Origin: Candidatus Saccharimonadota bacterium | Lineage (GTDB): Bacteria; Patescibacteriota; Saccharimonadia; Saccharimonadales; Saccharimonadaceae | Reading direction: 5' to 3' | DNA length: 64,000 nt | NCBI GenBank assembly: GCA_017460105.1 | Contig: JAFUBS010000002.1 | Span: forward strand, 1 to 64,000 | Shown: one piece after another, positions 24,393-32,809 of the stretch | Layout: each line of letters opens with the position of its first letter | How positions within the stretch are numbered: position 1 is the first letter of the stretch | Translations under genes and position numbers: made by a program | Notes under the pieces: generated by a model | Database searches by the model: none | The model's input: only the letters and a program-made list of their open reading frames with translations | What the model was told of the DNA's origin: nothing

Positions 24393-25838
24393 TTATTTTG
24401 CGATAATCTCACGAACTAGGCTGCCATCAGAGAAATAGTACAACCATTTGTCGCTCGTAATCGTGACCGGGAAATGCGAAGAGACGTTGCTTGATAATTG
24501 ACGTCCGTTCTGGCCATCGAAATCGTATACCGTAAGTGTGCCGTCGGCGACCGAATAAATCATATTGTCATCTAGCCAACCAAAAGATGGACTCGTGGCT
24601 TGCCATTCGCGAACCGCCATCGCTTCCATGTCCAGTGTAGCAATCTGCGCATCTCTACTCATAGTGACGAAGTTGCCATCACGGCCAACTTTCATCGTGG
24701 CTGGCGAAAAAGTCAAATTGGATGACAAAACCTCCTTAAATTCATCTTTTTTATACAACTTTATGTTGGCGTCGGATAAGACCGAAATGTATTTATCGTC
24801 ATAAAACTTGCTAATAGTCACCTTGGCTGGCGCCTCTAATTCTGAAAGCGTGGTAGCCTCAGAATCGCCGAGCCTAACGAGACCCAGATAATATGGCGCT
24901 GGTGTGGCTGTATTAGTAGATTCATTTTCATCGTTGGTAGGTGACGAAGATGCTGGTACATAATCGGCAACAAAGACAATTTCGGACTCAAAATGGTCGA
25001 AACTGTGAATCTTTTCCACTAGGATTGCGGAAATTTGCCTACTACTTAGGTCGATTTTATGTAAATTGCCATCCCGTACGGCAAGTAGAGTACTAGCAGA
25101 ACTATCGAAGATTTTTATCTGGTCAAAATTCGCTGCAAAAGTGCGCGTAATATTGACGCTATTCTTAGGGTCTCTGATGTCTAAAATCACCCATTCGAAC
25201 GCGTCATTATATTTTACTTTAAAGAGGATATGTTCGCTATTGCCATCCCAATCGGCGGAAATAATCTCACCGGTAAACAATTTACTATTTTCGCTGTCCC
25301 CAGTGCCAGGAAACACTTTGGATATATCTATACTTCTTGGCTCTAGCTTGTTGTTCTCTAGGTTAATAAGCTTCCAGTCGGTAGTGGCGTTTGCTATCAG
25401 CATGCGATTGCGATTAGGCGATACCGTGGCAAAAGTGGCCGCAGTGACGTCTAGAACCTTCTCTTTCGTGCGGTCTTTCAGGAAGAGTCGCGGATAATGA
25501 ATACCATAAAGCAGACCCTCTTTGACATTAATGGTTTTTGACCAGGAATCATATTCGTCTTTTGTGAGGACAATGGTATGCTCGCCAGCAGTAAGAACCT
25601 TGCTGGTGTTGGTGCGCTGCAGCCATGAAGATTCACCATCTATGGTGACGCTAGCGCCAGTAGGGAAAGAAGATACTTGCAGTAAACCTTGCCGTTCTAC
25701 CTCAAAGTCTGAGTTTAGCCAATATCCAGAAACTAGAAAAACTAGCACACAGACCGTGGCGATTACCGCAAGGAGCATAATTATTTCAGAAATGATGACG
25801 CGACGGCTTTGGCGACGCGCACGCTCTTCTTGATTCAT
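24393..25838 (-). CDS. PEGA-domain membrane protein with beta-propeller-like region
   Basis: A 481-residue protein with a short cytoplasmic N-terminus, one transmembrane helix (~15-37) and a PEGA domain (LLQVSSFPTGASVTIDGE, AGEHTIVLTKDEYDSW; ~50-95). The remaining ~350 residues have repeating beta-blade phrases (MLIANATTDWKLINLEN, ILFKVKYNDAFEWVILDI, GWLDDNMIYSVADGTLTVYD) like a propeller. It is probably extracytoplasmic and structural or binding. TATAAT ends six bases before the ATG. It is convergent with the sortase gene (7-bp gap). Confidence 0.7.
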   Translation of the reverse strand: MNQEERARRQSRRVIISEIIMLLAVIATVCVLVFLVSGYWLNSDFEVERQGLLQVSSFPTGASVTIDGESSWLQRTNTSKVLTAGEHTIVLTKDEYDSWSKTINVKEGLLYGIHYPRLFLKDRTKEKVLDVTAATFATVSPNRNRMLIANATTDWKLINLENNKLEPRSIDISKVFPGTGDSENSKLFTGEIISADWDGNSEHILFKVKYNDAFEWVILDIRDPKNSVNITRTFAANFDQIKIFDSSASTLLAVRDGNLHKIDLSSRQISAILVEKIHSFDHFESEIVFVADYVPASSSPTNDENESTNTATPAPYYLGLVRLGDSEATTLSELEAPAKVTISKFYDDKYISVLSDANIKLYKKDEFKEVLSSNLTFSPATMKVGRDGNFVTMSRDAQIATLDMEAMAVREWQATSPSFGWLDDNMIYSVADGTLTVYDFDGQNGRQLSSNVSSHFPVTITSDKWLYYFSDGSLVREIIAK

Positions 25839-25930
25839 ATGTATATTATAACATATTTTTTGTGCGATTTTGCTCTTGCTTTTTCCAAAATACTTGTGTA
25901 TTATAGTATTAATATGAAAGCGAGGAGCTA

Positions 25931-27097
25931 ATGCAAAAAACCCAGAGCGAACAGATTAGTACTACAGCGCACCGCAAGGTGGCTTCTACTCCATACAAGA
26001 GTCGCAAGAATATGAAGCGTCCTACACTCGGGGAGATGCGCAGCAGTCAGACACAGAATATGAGCCAGACTCCCGCGACGGCTAAGGCTCCGGCGCAGAA
26101 AATCACCGTGCAAAAGATCACCGTACAGAAGGCTCCGATTAAACAAGCTCAGATGCAACAGGCATCAGCACAGCATGTTCAGACTCAACAAGCGCCAGCA
26201 CAACAAGTTCAGGCTCAGCAAGCTCAAATGCAACACGCGTCGGCGCAACAGGCTCAGACACAATCGGCCCCAATGCAGCAAGCTCAGATGCCACAAGCAC
26301 AAATGCAACAGACCCCGATGCAGCAGGCGCCTAAACAGCAGATTTATCCTCAGAAGACACCTCTACATCTAGCAATTCAGAAAATGAGTAGTACCAAGGC
26401 TCAGCAGGCTGGGATGATGCAGAAGTCTGAGAGTCAGACTGCTCAGTCCACTGTTTCGATGGTAAATATGGCCGGAATACACGAGAGAATGAGACAGCGT
26501 GCTCAGCAAATGCAAATGAAGCAGCAAAAACAGACTGCCAAGCAGGTAAAGCAGCAGGAGATTCAGAAGGCGCTGAAGGCGGCGTCTGCCACGCCAAAAC
26601 AGAAGAAGACCAAAAAGTCTGACGTCAAATTCCATTTTGGATTTGGCAGGGTAATGCTCGCTTTTGCGTGTGCTGCGGTAGCAGTTTTTGCGATTGTCTA
26701 TTTTGTGAATCTAAATTCACCAGATATTTCGCTTAAAGTTGCTGCGATGCAGACTGGGATTGAAGCCTCATATCCTTCCTATATCCCACGTGACTTTAGT
26801 CTATCCGATATCACATCCGAGAATGGTAGAGTTACTTTGAACTTCTCTAATTCTGCGACTGGCGATGCATATACGATCGTTGAAGAGAAATCTTCCTGGG
26901 ATTCTAACGCTCTTCTTTCTAATTACGTCAAGAAGACTTACGGTGAAGACTACACGACGATTCGTGAGAATGGGCTCACTATCTACATCCATAATAGCGA
27001 TGCTACTTGGGTAAATGGCGGCGTCGTATATAAATTACAGTGCAAGTCTGGTAGCCTCACCAAGAAGCAGTTGCGCGCGATTGCCGTATCGCTTTAG
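25931..27097 (+). CDS. Gln-rich membrane protein with DUF4367-like C-terminal domain
   Basis: A 388-residue protein in three parts. Residues ~1-215 are a low-complexity Q/A/M-rich region made of imperfect five-residue units (QAQMQ, QASAQ and variants). A single transmembrane helix lies near 236-258. A C-terminal ~115-residue external domain (SYPSYIPRDFSLSD, GDAYTIVEEKSSWDSNALL, NGGVVYKLQCKSGSLTKKQL) resembles DUF4367. GCGAGGAGC precedes the ATG by a few bases. The Gln-rich segment should be cytoplasmic. Function unknown. Confidence 0.7.
   Translation: MQKTQSEQISTTAHRKVASTPYKSRKNMKRPTLGEMRSSQTQNMSQTPATAKAPAQKITVQKITVQKAPIKQAQMQQASAQHVQTQQAPAQQVQAQQAQMQHASAQQAQTQSAPMQQAQMPQAQMQQTPMQQAPKQQIYPQKTPLHLAIQKMSSTKAQQAGMMQKSESQTAQSTVSMVNMAGIHERMRQRAQQMQMKQQKQTAKQVKQQEIQKALKAASATPKQKKTKKSDVKFHFGFGRVMLAFACAAVAVFAIVYFVNLNSPDISLKVAAMQTGIEASYPSYIPRDFSLSDITSENGRVTLNFSNSATGDAYTIVEEKSSWDSNALLSNYVKKTYGEDYTTIRENGLTIYIHNSDATWVNGGVVYKLQCKSGSLTKKQLRAIAVSL
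26146..26340 (+). repeat. imperfect tandem repeat coding for Gln-rich pentamers
   Basis: About 13 degenerate 15-bp units related to CARGCTCARATGCAA, all in frame. Such tracts can gain or lose units by slippage while keeping the frame. Confidence 0.7.
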
Positions 27098-27098
27098 A

Positions 27099-27127
27099 TT
27101 GACAATGTTTGCTAAATGTGATATAAT
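27099..27127 (+). promoter_or_regulatory. upstream gltX promoter
   Basis: TTGACA and TATAAT, 17-bp spacer. A second TATAAT at 27165-27170 sits seven bases before the gltX ATG, so gltX may have one leadered and one leaderless transcript. Confidence 0.75.
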
Positions 27128-27177
27128 ATAAGTATAAGATGTTTATTTTTCTCTTGTGAAGTGGTATAATGGTCGGT

Positions 27178-28620
27178 ATGAAAAAGGCTATTACTCGTTT
27201 TGCGCCGAGCCCAACTGGTTATATTCATATTGGGAACGTGCGTTCTGCTATTTATCCATATTTAATTGCACGTCAGACTGGCGGCAAAATGATTTTGCGT
27301 ATCGAGGATACTGACCGCGAGCGTTATGTGGAGGGAGCGACAGAATTAATCGAAGACACACTCAAATGGCTGGGACTAGAGTGGGACGAGGGGCCAATCA
27401 TCGGTGGGCCAAATGGACCATACTTCCAAAGCGAGCGACTAGACGTCTATCATGCTTGGGTGAAGAAACTGCTAGACAGTGGCCGTGCATATGCTGATCC
27501 GACCCCGCCAGAGAAGATTGACGAGTATCGCCGCGAATGTAACGAAAAGAAGATTCCCTTTCTCTATCGCAATTATCGCCCAGAGAACCCACCAAAATGG
27601 GAACCAGGCATGCCAATCCGCTTTAAGGCAGACCCGAAGGAGCGTGAATGGGTAGATGCAGTGATGGGAGAGATGAAGGCTGGCCCAGAGGTGCAGGACG
27701 ATATTATTTTGATCAAGAAGGACGGCTACCCGACTTACAATTTCGCACATATTGTGGATGACGCAGAGATGGGCGTGACGCACGTAATGCGTGGCGTAGA
27801 ATACCTTTCTAGTACGCCGAATTATCTCGCAATTTATGAGGCGTTAGGGCTGGAGAGGCCAGTCCTCGTGTCTTTGCCGCATATCTTGGCGCCACAGGGA
27901 AATAAGAAACTCGGCAAGCGCGATGGAGCAAAGTCTGTTACGGAATATCGTGACGACGGAGTACTCGCCGAGGCAATGCTAAACTATCTCGCATGCCTAG
28001 GCTGGAACGATGGGACCGAGCAAGAGATGTATACCAAGGACGAGCTAATCGAGAGATTTTCTTTGGACCGCATCCAGACGTCTGGAGCGAGATACGACGA
28101 GACTAAGTTACTCTGGATGAATGGACAGTGGATTCGGAGGATTTTTGACGAACAGGGTGCACACGCACTGTACGACAGGACTGCAGGATTCTGGCCAGAA
28201 GAGTCAGATACTTACCCAGAAGAGTACCGTATCAAAGTATTATCTATTATATATGATCGCCTAAAGACGCTCTCGGACCTTCGTGAGATGACGACGTATT
28301 TCTTCAAAGATCCGACAATCAATACCGATACGATAAAAACCAACAAGTTCCTAAAAAAGCTATCTGAGGCAGAACTGGAAGACTTGCTGAAAAAGTCTAT
28401 CAGTAAGCTGTCTAGTGTTGACGAATGGGACGAGGAACGGTTGCAAGCGGCACTAAATGAATTGCTCGCTGAGACCGGCAGGAAGCCAGCGGAGTTATTC
28501 AGCTTGATAAGAATAGCAGTGTCTTTCGCACCTTTTAGTCCGGCATTGAATCTGACGCTAAACGTGCTCGGCCGAGAGACTAGCCTAGCCAGGCTAAACG
28601 CCGTTGCGGCAGCAATATAA
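27178..28620 (+). CDS. gltX: glutamyl-tRNA synthetase
   Basis: A 480-residue class I synthetase charging tRNA-Glu. The nucleotide-binding HIGH-type motif is in FAPSPTGYIHIGNVRSA, the second domain has RIEDTDRERYVEGA, and the KMSKS-equivalent is KKLGKRDGAKSV. An anticodon-binding helical domain closes the protein. In a lineage that lacks GlnRS it could also misacylate tRNA-Gln for GatCAB (inference). The ATG at 27178 is seven bases after TATAAT. Confidence 0.97.
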   Translation: MKKAITRFAPSPTGYIHIGNVRSAIYPYLIARQTGGKMILRIEDTDRERYVEGATELIEDTLKWLGLEWDEGPIIGGPNGPYFQSERLDVYHAWVKKLLDSGRAYADPTPPEKIDEYRRECNEKKIPFLYRNYRPENPPKWEPGMPIRFKADPKEREWVDAVMGEMKAGPEVQDDIILIKKDGYPTYNFAHIVDDAEMGVTHVMRGVEYLSSTPNYLAIYEALGLERPVLVSLPHILAPQGNKKLGKRDGAKSVTEYRDDGVLAEAMLNYLACLGWNDGTEQEMYTKDELIERFSLDRIQTSGARYDETKLLWMNGQWIRRIFDEQGAHALYDRTAGFWPEESDTYPEEYRIKVLSIIYDRLKTLSDLREMTTYFFKDPTINTDTIKTNKFLKKLSEAELEDLLKKSISKLSSVDEWDEERLQAALNELLAETGRKPAELFSLIRIAVSFAPFSPALNLTLNVLGRETSLARLNAVAAAI

Positions 28621-28631
28621 AGACTCACGGC

Positions 28632-28661
28632 AAAAAAATAGACGGGTTGTCCCGTCTATTT
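28632..28661. terminator. bidirectional terminator between gltX and the surface protein gene
   Basis: AAATAGACGGG and CCCGTCTATTT are 11-nt perfect arms around TTGT, with A-runs left and T-runs right. Confidence 0.85.
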
Positions 28662-28672
28662 GTTGAATCTGA

Positions 28673-29608
28673 TTAGATTTCTTCTTCCTCTTCTTCGTCG
28701 TCATCATCCTTCTTGCGCTTCGCTAGGATGAAGAAGAAGATACCGGTAGCTGCGGCGGTGGCCGATGTGATAGCTAGGCCAGCAGCGAGTGGATTACCAG
28801 ATACGTTGGTAACACCGTGAGGGTTGGTATAAGTAGCAGTGGTGTCGCCAGGAGTAATCGTGGTCGTAGTAGTCTTGGTGCCGGTGGCAACTGGTGCAGT
28901 CTGAGTGCCAGTGGCGACCTGAGTATAGACGGTTCTATCGTTGGTACTGTCATAGGTAGGTGTGTCTGGCGTGATTGGCTCGACTGGAGTAGGAGTGTCT
29001 GGTACGACTGGATCTTGTGGGTCTACGTAGCCAGAAACAACGCTAAAGATAACTGTGTTGGCATAAGTACCAGAATCTACGGTAGCATCGGCCTTGGCAC
29101 CAAAGAAGATGTCTTTGTTTACTGTGGCAGGAGCGGTAGGATTCGCAAGGGTGATTAGAGAGGTCTGCATAGCGGAGTAGTTGGCGGTAGAACTACCAGC
29201 ATCTACATCGTCTAATGAGTAACCCCAGTAGTTAGCAGGAAAAGCACCGGCCGTAGAGGCGGACGCTAGTGTAGGAATGATAGAAGTGCTCTTTGATTGA
29301 TTGACAAGATTGGTCGTGTTCTTGCTAGCCATGAAAGCAGAGAACCCAGCGTCGTTGTTGGAAGTAACACTCAAACCGACTTTGTTGCGGAGCAGACCGC
29401 TATCGCCCGAAAGCGATACATCGCCACTAGCCCAAGTATCTGGCGTGGTGAGCGACACGGATAATACCTCGTTGATGTTTACTTGAAGTAAAACATCGCT
29501 GTTGTCAGCAGCGGAAACTAAGTTGATAGGAAGTTGTAATGCTAGTATCGAGACCAAAAGCACCGTTAAGGCGATCGATAGATTTGATTTGAGTGTTTTC
29601 ATGACCAT
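28673..29608 (-). CDS. surface protein with C-terminal membrane anchor
   Basis: A 311-residue exported protein. Signal peptide ~10-37 (SIALTVLLVSILALQLPINL, then VSAADN). The N-module shows VTSNNDAGFSAFMAS, STSIIPTLA, YWGYSLDD, FFGAKADAT and GTYANTVIFSVVSGY, shared with the 32810-34546 protein. A Pro/Thr linker follows, then a transmembrane helix and the tail KRKKDDDDEEEEEEI. The C-end resembles a sortase-style anchor (hydrophobic plus charged) but without LPXTG. TATAAT ends six bases before the chosen ATG at 29608; the next ATG at 29602 is possible. Confidence 0.75.
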   Translation of the reverse strand: MVMKTLKSNLSIALTVLLVSILALQLPINLVSAADNSDVLLQVNINEVLSVSLTTPDTWASGDVSLSGDSGLLRNKVGLSVTSNNDAGFSAFMASKNTTNLVNQSKSTSIIPTLASASTAGAFPANYWGYSLDDVDAGSSTANYSAMQTSLITLANPTAPATVNKDIFFGAKADATVDSGTYANTVIFSVVSGYVDPQDPVVPDTPTPVEPITPDTPTYDSTNDRTVYTQVATGTQTAPVATGTKTTTTTITPGDTTATYTNPHGVTNVSGNPLAAGLAITSATAAATGIFFFILAKRKKDDDDEEEEEEI

Positions 29609-29677
29609 AACCATATTATAACACAACCATTTTTAATTTGTGGTAAAATAAATATAAGTAATTTAAGGAAAAATTAG

Positions 29678-30889
29678 ATGCCTGTGGAAAACTCAACCAA
29701 AAAAGATATTCTACCAGAGAAAAAATCAGAAGGGAAGAGCTGGATTGTTTTTCTCTCGCTGGGTATTTTTGGTATTCTCGGCGGGGCGAGCGGTGCGGCT
29801 TTTAGCTTTTTGACACCGAAGGAAGAGTTGCCAGATTTGGCTTTTCCGCAAATTCCGTCAGCAAAAGCTGCAGATACTAATATATATAGCAACTTAACCG
29901 GCGAGGTGCTTGCGAGTGAAGACGAGAAAAACGCTCCGGTGTTTTGCATCCAGACGCCTAATGGTACCGATGGCGCCCGGCCGCAGGTAGGGTTGAACCA
30001 GGCCGGCGTGATATTTGAGGCGATTGCCGAGGCGGGCATTACGAGATTTGCCGCGATTTATCAGAATCCTTCATCCGCAGCGATTGGGCCGATTCGCTCG
30101 CTGCGTCTGTATTATCTAATGTGGGACACGCCGTTTGATTGCACGATTGTACATGCTGGTGGCGCCGACGATGCATTGGCGGCAGTGCGCAGTGGTGGAT
30201 ATAAGGACCTGACTGAGAACTATGCCTATATGTATCGGAGCGGCTCTGGTTCGCGCCGATGGAATAATCTATTTACCACGGCAGCGTATCTTAAACAAAT
30301 GAATGACGAACGCGGCTATGGCGGGTCTAACGTAAATGGCTTTACCAGAATGACACCGAGTGAATCTCGCAAGAATCTCATCGATCGTGGCGTAGAAGAA
30401 AAATTAGTGATTACCGAAGCCACAGACAAAGACACTTCAGCCATTAATCCTTCGGTCACGGATATTGCGTTTAATTTTGGCGGCTGGGCATCGTTCAATG
30501 TGCGATATCATTACGACAAGGAGTCCAATTCGTACGTCAGAAGCTATGAATCTGGTGCCGCAGCGGAAGTGTACATTTGTCCAAATGAGAATATGGGCGA
30601 ACCAAACCCCGACACGACCTGTGAACTATCCGCGATGTCGCCAAAGGTCGTAATCGCAATGATGGTAGAAGAACACAAGGCTGCTGATAATTATCATGAA
30701 GACATTAGTGCGATTGGCTCTGGCGATGCATATGTATTCCAAAATGGCTATGCCGTGAAGGGACATTGGAGCAAGGGCTCGGCCGGCGAGCAAATAAAGT
30801 TCACCGATGAAAATGGCGCAGAAATCAAATTGGCGCCGGGACAGACCTTCGTTTCGGCTGTCCCAACCTACGGTAGTGTTGAATATTAA
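29678..30889 (+). CDS. DUF3048 (YerB-like) extracytoplasmic protein
   Basis: A 403-residue membrane-anchored protein with one N-terminal transmembrane segment (~25-48) and a DUF3048 region. Conserved phrases include RPQVGLNQAGVIFEAIAEAGITRF, AAIGPIRSLRLYYL, DCTIVHAGGADDAL and VKGHWSKGS near the end. DUF3048/YerB proteins are exported and of unclear function. AAGGA lies ~11 bases upstream of the ATG. It is divergent from the surface protein gene at 28673-29608. Confidence 0.8.
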   Translation: MPVENSTKKDILPEKKSEGKSWIVFLSLGIFGILGGASGAAFSFLTPKEELPDLAFPQIPSAKAADTNIYSNLTGEVLASEDEKNAPVFCIQTPNGTDGARPQVGLNQAGVIFEAIAEAGITRFAAIYQNPSSAAIGPIRSLRLYYLMWDTPFDCTIVHAGGADDALAAVRSGGYKDLTENYAYMYRSGSGSRRWNNLFTTAAYLKQMNDERGYGGSNVNGFTRMTPSESRKNLIDRGVEEKLVITEATDKDTSAINPSVTDIAFNFGGWASFNVRYHYDKESNSYVRSYESGAAAEVYICPNENMGEPNPDTTCELSAMSPKVVIAMMVEEHKAADNYHEDISAIGSGDAYVFQNGYAVKGHWSKGSAGEQIKFTDENGAEIKLAPGQTFVSAVPTYGSVEY

Positions 30890-30920
30890 ATGGTTTTGTG
30901 GTAAAATATAAGAAGTGGCT

Positions 30921-30935
30921 CGTAAGGGAATTACG
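30921..30935 (+). other. short hairpin before tRNA-Glu
   Basis: CGTAA and TTACG pair around GGGAA, between the DUF3048 gene and tRNA-Glu. Possibly part of the tRNA precursor. Confidence 0.35.
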
Positions 30936-30972
30936 AAGCAATTTCTTGCGTAGCCTCGTTCGTCAAGACATT

Positions 30973-31049
30973 GGCTCCTTCGTCTAGTGGTCTAGGACGT
31001 CTGGTTCTCATCCAGAAAATCGCGGGTTCGACTCCCGCAGGAGTCACCA
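30973..31049 (+). tRNA. tRNA-Glu (anticodon CTC)
   Basis: Acceptor GGCTCCT pairs with AGGAGTC (one G-T), and CCA is encoded. D arm GTC/GAC, anticodon stem TCTGG/CCAGA with loop TTCTCAT (anticodon CTC), T arm GCGGG-TTCGACT-CCCGC. Confidence 0.95.
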
Positions 31050-31055
31050 GAAACT

Positions 31056-31080
31056 AAAAATAACCTTTAGGTTATTTTTT
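31056..31080 (+). terminator. intrinsic terminator after tRNA-Glu
   Basis: AAAATAACC-TTTA-GGTTATTTTTT. Confidence 0.85.
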
Positions 31081-31107
31081 GTTTCTGATAATTTCTTCGG
31101 AAATTGA

Positions 31108-31245
31108 ACCCGCGAAGCGGGTTCGCACCGAGCGTAGCGAGGTAAATTCTCCCGCAGGGGGATATTTCTGAGCGTAGCGATGTAACTACTCCCGCAGAGG
31201 ATATTTCCGAGCGAAGCGAGGTAAAACCTCCCGCAGAAGCTTAGA
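31108..31245. repeat. short tandem repeats carrying a tRNA-like 9-mer
   Basis: CCCGC-GAA-GCGGG starts the block. About two and a half ~39-bp units then follow (31149, 31189, 31228), each beginning CTCCCGCAG and containing GATATTTC, GAGCG(T/A)AGCGA and GTAA. CTCCCGCAG is also in the T arm/acceptor of the adjacent tRNA-Glu. Nothing in it looks coding. Confidence 0.6.
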
Positions 31246-31294
31246 CGGCTACAAAAATGCTTGCCCTGATTTTTCTGTGTTATATTAAAAGCAT

Positions 31295-31335
31295 ATTAAT
31301 AACTAGAAAGTTGTGCAACTTGTTTGGGAGGTGAA
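31295..31335 (+). repeat. 41-bp direct repeat, left copy
   Basis: It contains AAGTTG-TG-CAACTT, a perfect hairpin, then GTTTGGGAGGTGAA. The right copy is at 32523-32563 with one mismatch. The two copies bracket the RelA/SpoT-like gene. Confidence 0.75.
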
Positions 31336-31373
31336 CACGCAATAAAAACTTCATCCGATGGTATAATAGTATT

Positions 31374-32375
31374 ATGGAAAAGATGTCGAACACGGCTTTG
31401 AATAAAATAGGAGATATCATCCGCGCTCAAAAGCATGATTCTGATTATAAAAATGCCGTTGAAACATTAAACAACTGGCGTGAAGCTCACGGCGCAATAC
31501 TTGATAGCTATTACGATAAATGCGTCGAACTATCGAAAAAGATAGACAAAAATAATATTATTGTAGCTCAAAGACTTAAACGGCTTCCAACGATAATCGG
31601 TAAGTTAAACCGCTTCGAAGATATGAGACTTTCCAGCATGCAAGACATCGCAGGAGTCAGAATCATAGCTAGCGACATGAAGCAACTATCCGCTATAGAA
31701 AAAAGAATAGCAAAATGGAGACACTTGAAAAGAGTAAAGGATTATATAGGCAATCCAAAAGATAGCGGGTATCGTGGCAAACATTTTATATTCGAGAAGA
31801 ACGGAATGTTCGTTGAGATACAACTCAGAACACAATTCCAACACATATGGGCAACGTCTGTTGAGACGATAGACATTTTTAGAGGAACATCATTAAAAGA
31901 AAAAGACGACAACTCATATTGGCATGATTTCTTCTGCCAAGTTTCATCTATTTTCGCAATTGCTGAAGGTACTCCGGTTATTTCGGTTTATAGCAAATTC
32001 GGAATCGCCGAGTTATGTGGCCTACTTCAAGAAAATATGGACGCACACCAAATCAATAAGAAGATAGTAAGCTACGCATTGACGGATCCAATCGTCAATA
32101 ATGAGAAAGTCAAAAATGCATATTATATAGTCGTTACGTTGAATTTTAAAGAAAAGAAGGCAGACGTCATTAGCTTTAAGGAGTCCGAGTATCACTTAGC
32201 GTTTGAAGAATATAAAACAAGGGAACAGAATAACCCACAAATGGAACAAACCGTATTAATTGCACTTAACCAAATCAATAAAATACGTGAGGCTTATCCA
32301 AATTACTTTATGAATCTCAGCAACTTTTTAAGCATAATCGATTTCATACTTGCCAAAAATAAGAAAAAAGAGTAA
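31374..32375 (+). CDS. RelA/SpoT-domain (alarmone synthetase-like) protein
   Basis: A 333-residue protein with a RelA/SpoT nucleotidyltransferase domain, residues ~55-170: MRLSSMQDIAGVRIIASD, KDYIGNPKDSGYRGKHFIF and EIQLRTQFQHIWATSVET. These match the (p)ppGpp synthetase core, including the conserved D-x-x-G-x-R, Y-R and E-x-Q-x-R-T elements. There is no HD hydrolase, TGS or ACT domain, so it is a small-alarmone-synthetase type or a toxin-like relative. The ATG is six bases after TATAAT. Base composition is more AT-rich than its neighbours and 41-bp repeats flank it, which suggests acquisition. Confidence 0.8.
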   Translation: MEKMSNTALNKIGDIIRAQKHDSDYKNAVETLNNWREAHGAILDSYYDKCVELSKKIDKNNIIVAQRLKRLPTIIGKLNRFEDMRLSSMQDIAGVRIIASDMKQLSAIEKRIAKWRHLKRVKDYIGNPKDSGYRGKHFIFEKNGMFVEIQLRTQFQHIWATSVETIDIFRGTSLKEKDDNSYWHDFFCQVSSIFAIAEGTPVISVYSKFGIAELCGLLQENMDAHQINKKIVSYALTDPIVNNEKVKNAYYIVVTLNFKEKKADVISFKESEYHLAFEEYKTREQNNPQMEQTVLIALNQINKIREAYPNYFMNLSNFLSIIDFILAKNKKKE

Positions 32376-32385
32376 TATATAGATA

Positions 32386-32475
32386 ATGAACATCAAGAGA
32401 TTACAGCAACTTATCACTGAAGCTTTTGAACGCGAAGAAAAAGCTAAAGTAGACACACAAGTGGCTAATCGCTAG
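32386..32475 (+). CDS. possible 29-residue peptide
   Basis: A short frame (MNIKRLQQLITEAFEREEKA...) starts ten bases after the RelA/SpoT stop. It is amphipathic and charged, like an antitoxin tail or leader peptide, but it has no clear SD. It could equally be noise. Confidence 0.25.
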   Translation: MNIKRLQQLITEAFEREEKAKVDTQVANR

Positions 32476-32522
32476 CTTCTCTCTTTTTCATTTTTTAGTG
32501 AATGGATAAACTATTTTCGTTT

Positions 32523-32563
32523 ATTAATAACTAGAAAGTTGTGCAACTTGTTTGGGAAGTGAA
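32523..32563 (+). repeat. 41-bp direct repeat, right copy
   Basis: Same as 31295-31335 with one change that weakens the SD (GGGAGG to GGGAAG). Confidence 0.75.
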
Positions 32564-32677
32564 TCGTGCTATATTTATTCCGATGTGGGCGAATCGAACG
32601 GAGAAATACCAAAGATGGACCCGCTTCTTTTGATTATTTATTAGATTTACAGATTCTAACATCGCCGAGTACAAAAG

Positions 32678-32722
32678 AAGCTCTCGCGGTAGGTACCTTC
32701 GGCGCCGTGCGAGGGCTTCGAT
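32678..32722. other. GC-rich inverted repeat in the gap after the RelA/SpoT gene
   Basis: GAAGCTCTCGC and GCGAGGGCTTC are complementary with one wobble and flank ~21 bp. A second hairpin (TTGCTGCAGG/CCTGCGGCAA, ~32772-32796) lies just past the stop of the minus-strand surface gene and may terminate it. Apart from these and a doubtful open frame, the gap 32476-32809 holds nothing recognisable. Confidence 0.45.
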
Positions 32723-32809
32723 ATTATTATATTATCGCGTCTTCTGACAGATGTCAATTACGAGGTTGCTTTTGCTGCAGGGGTGTGCCTGCGGCAAGAG
32801 TCTGGCACG

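Noticed and set aside
26146-26340. CRISPR-like short regular repeats
   Set aside because: The units are degenerate, in frame and without spacers; they encode Gln-rich pentamers.
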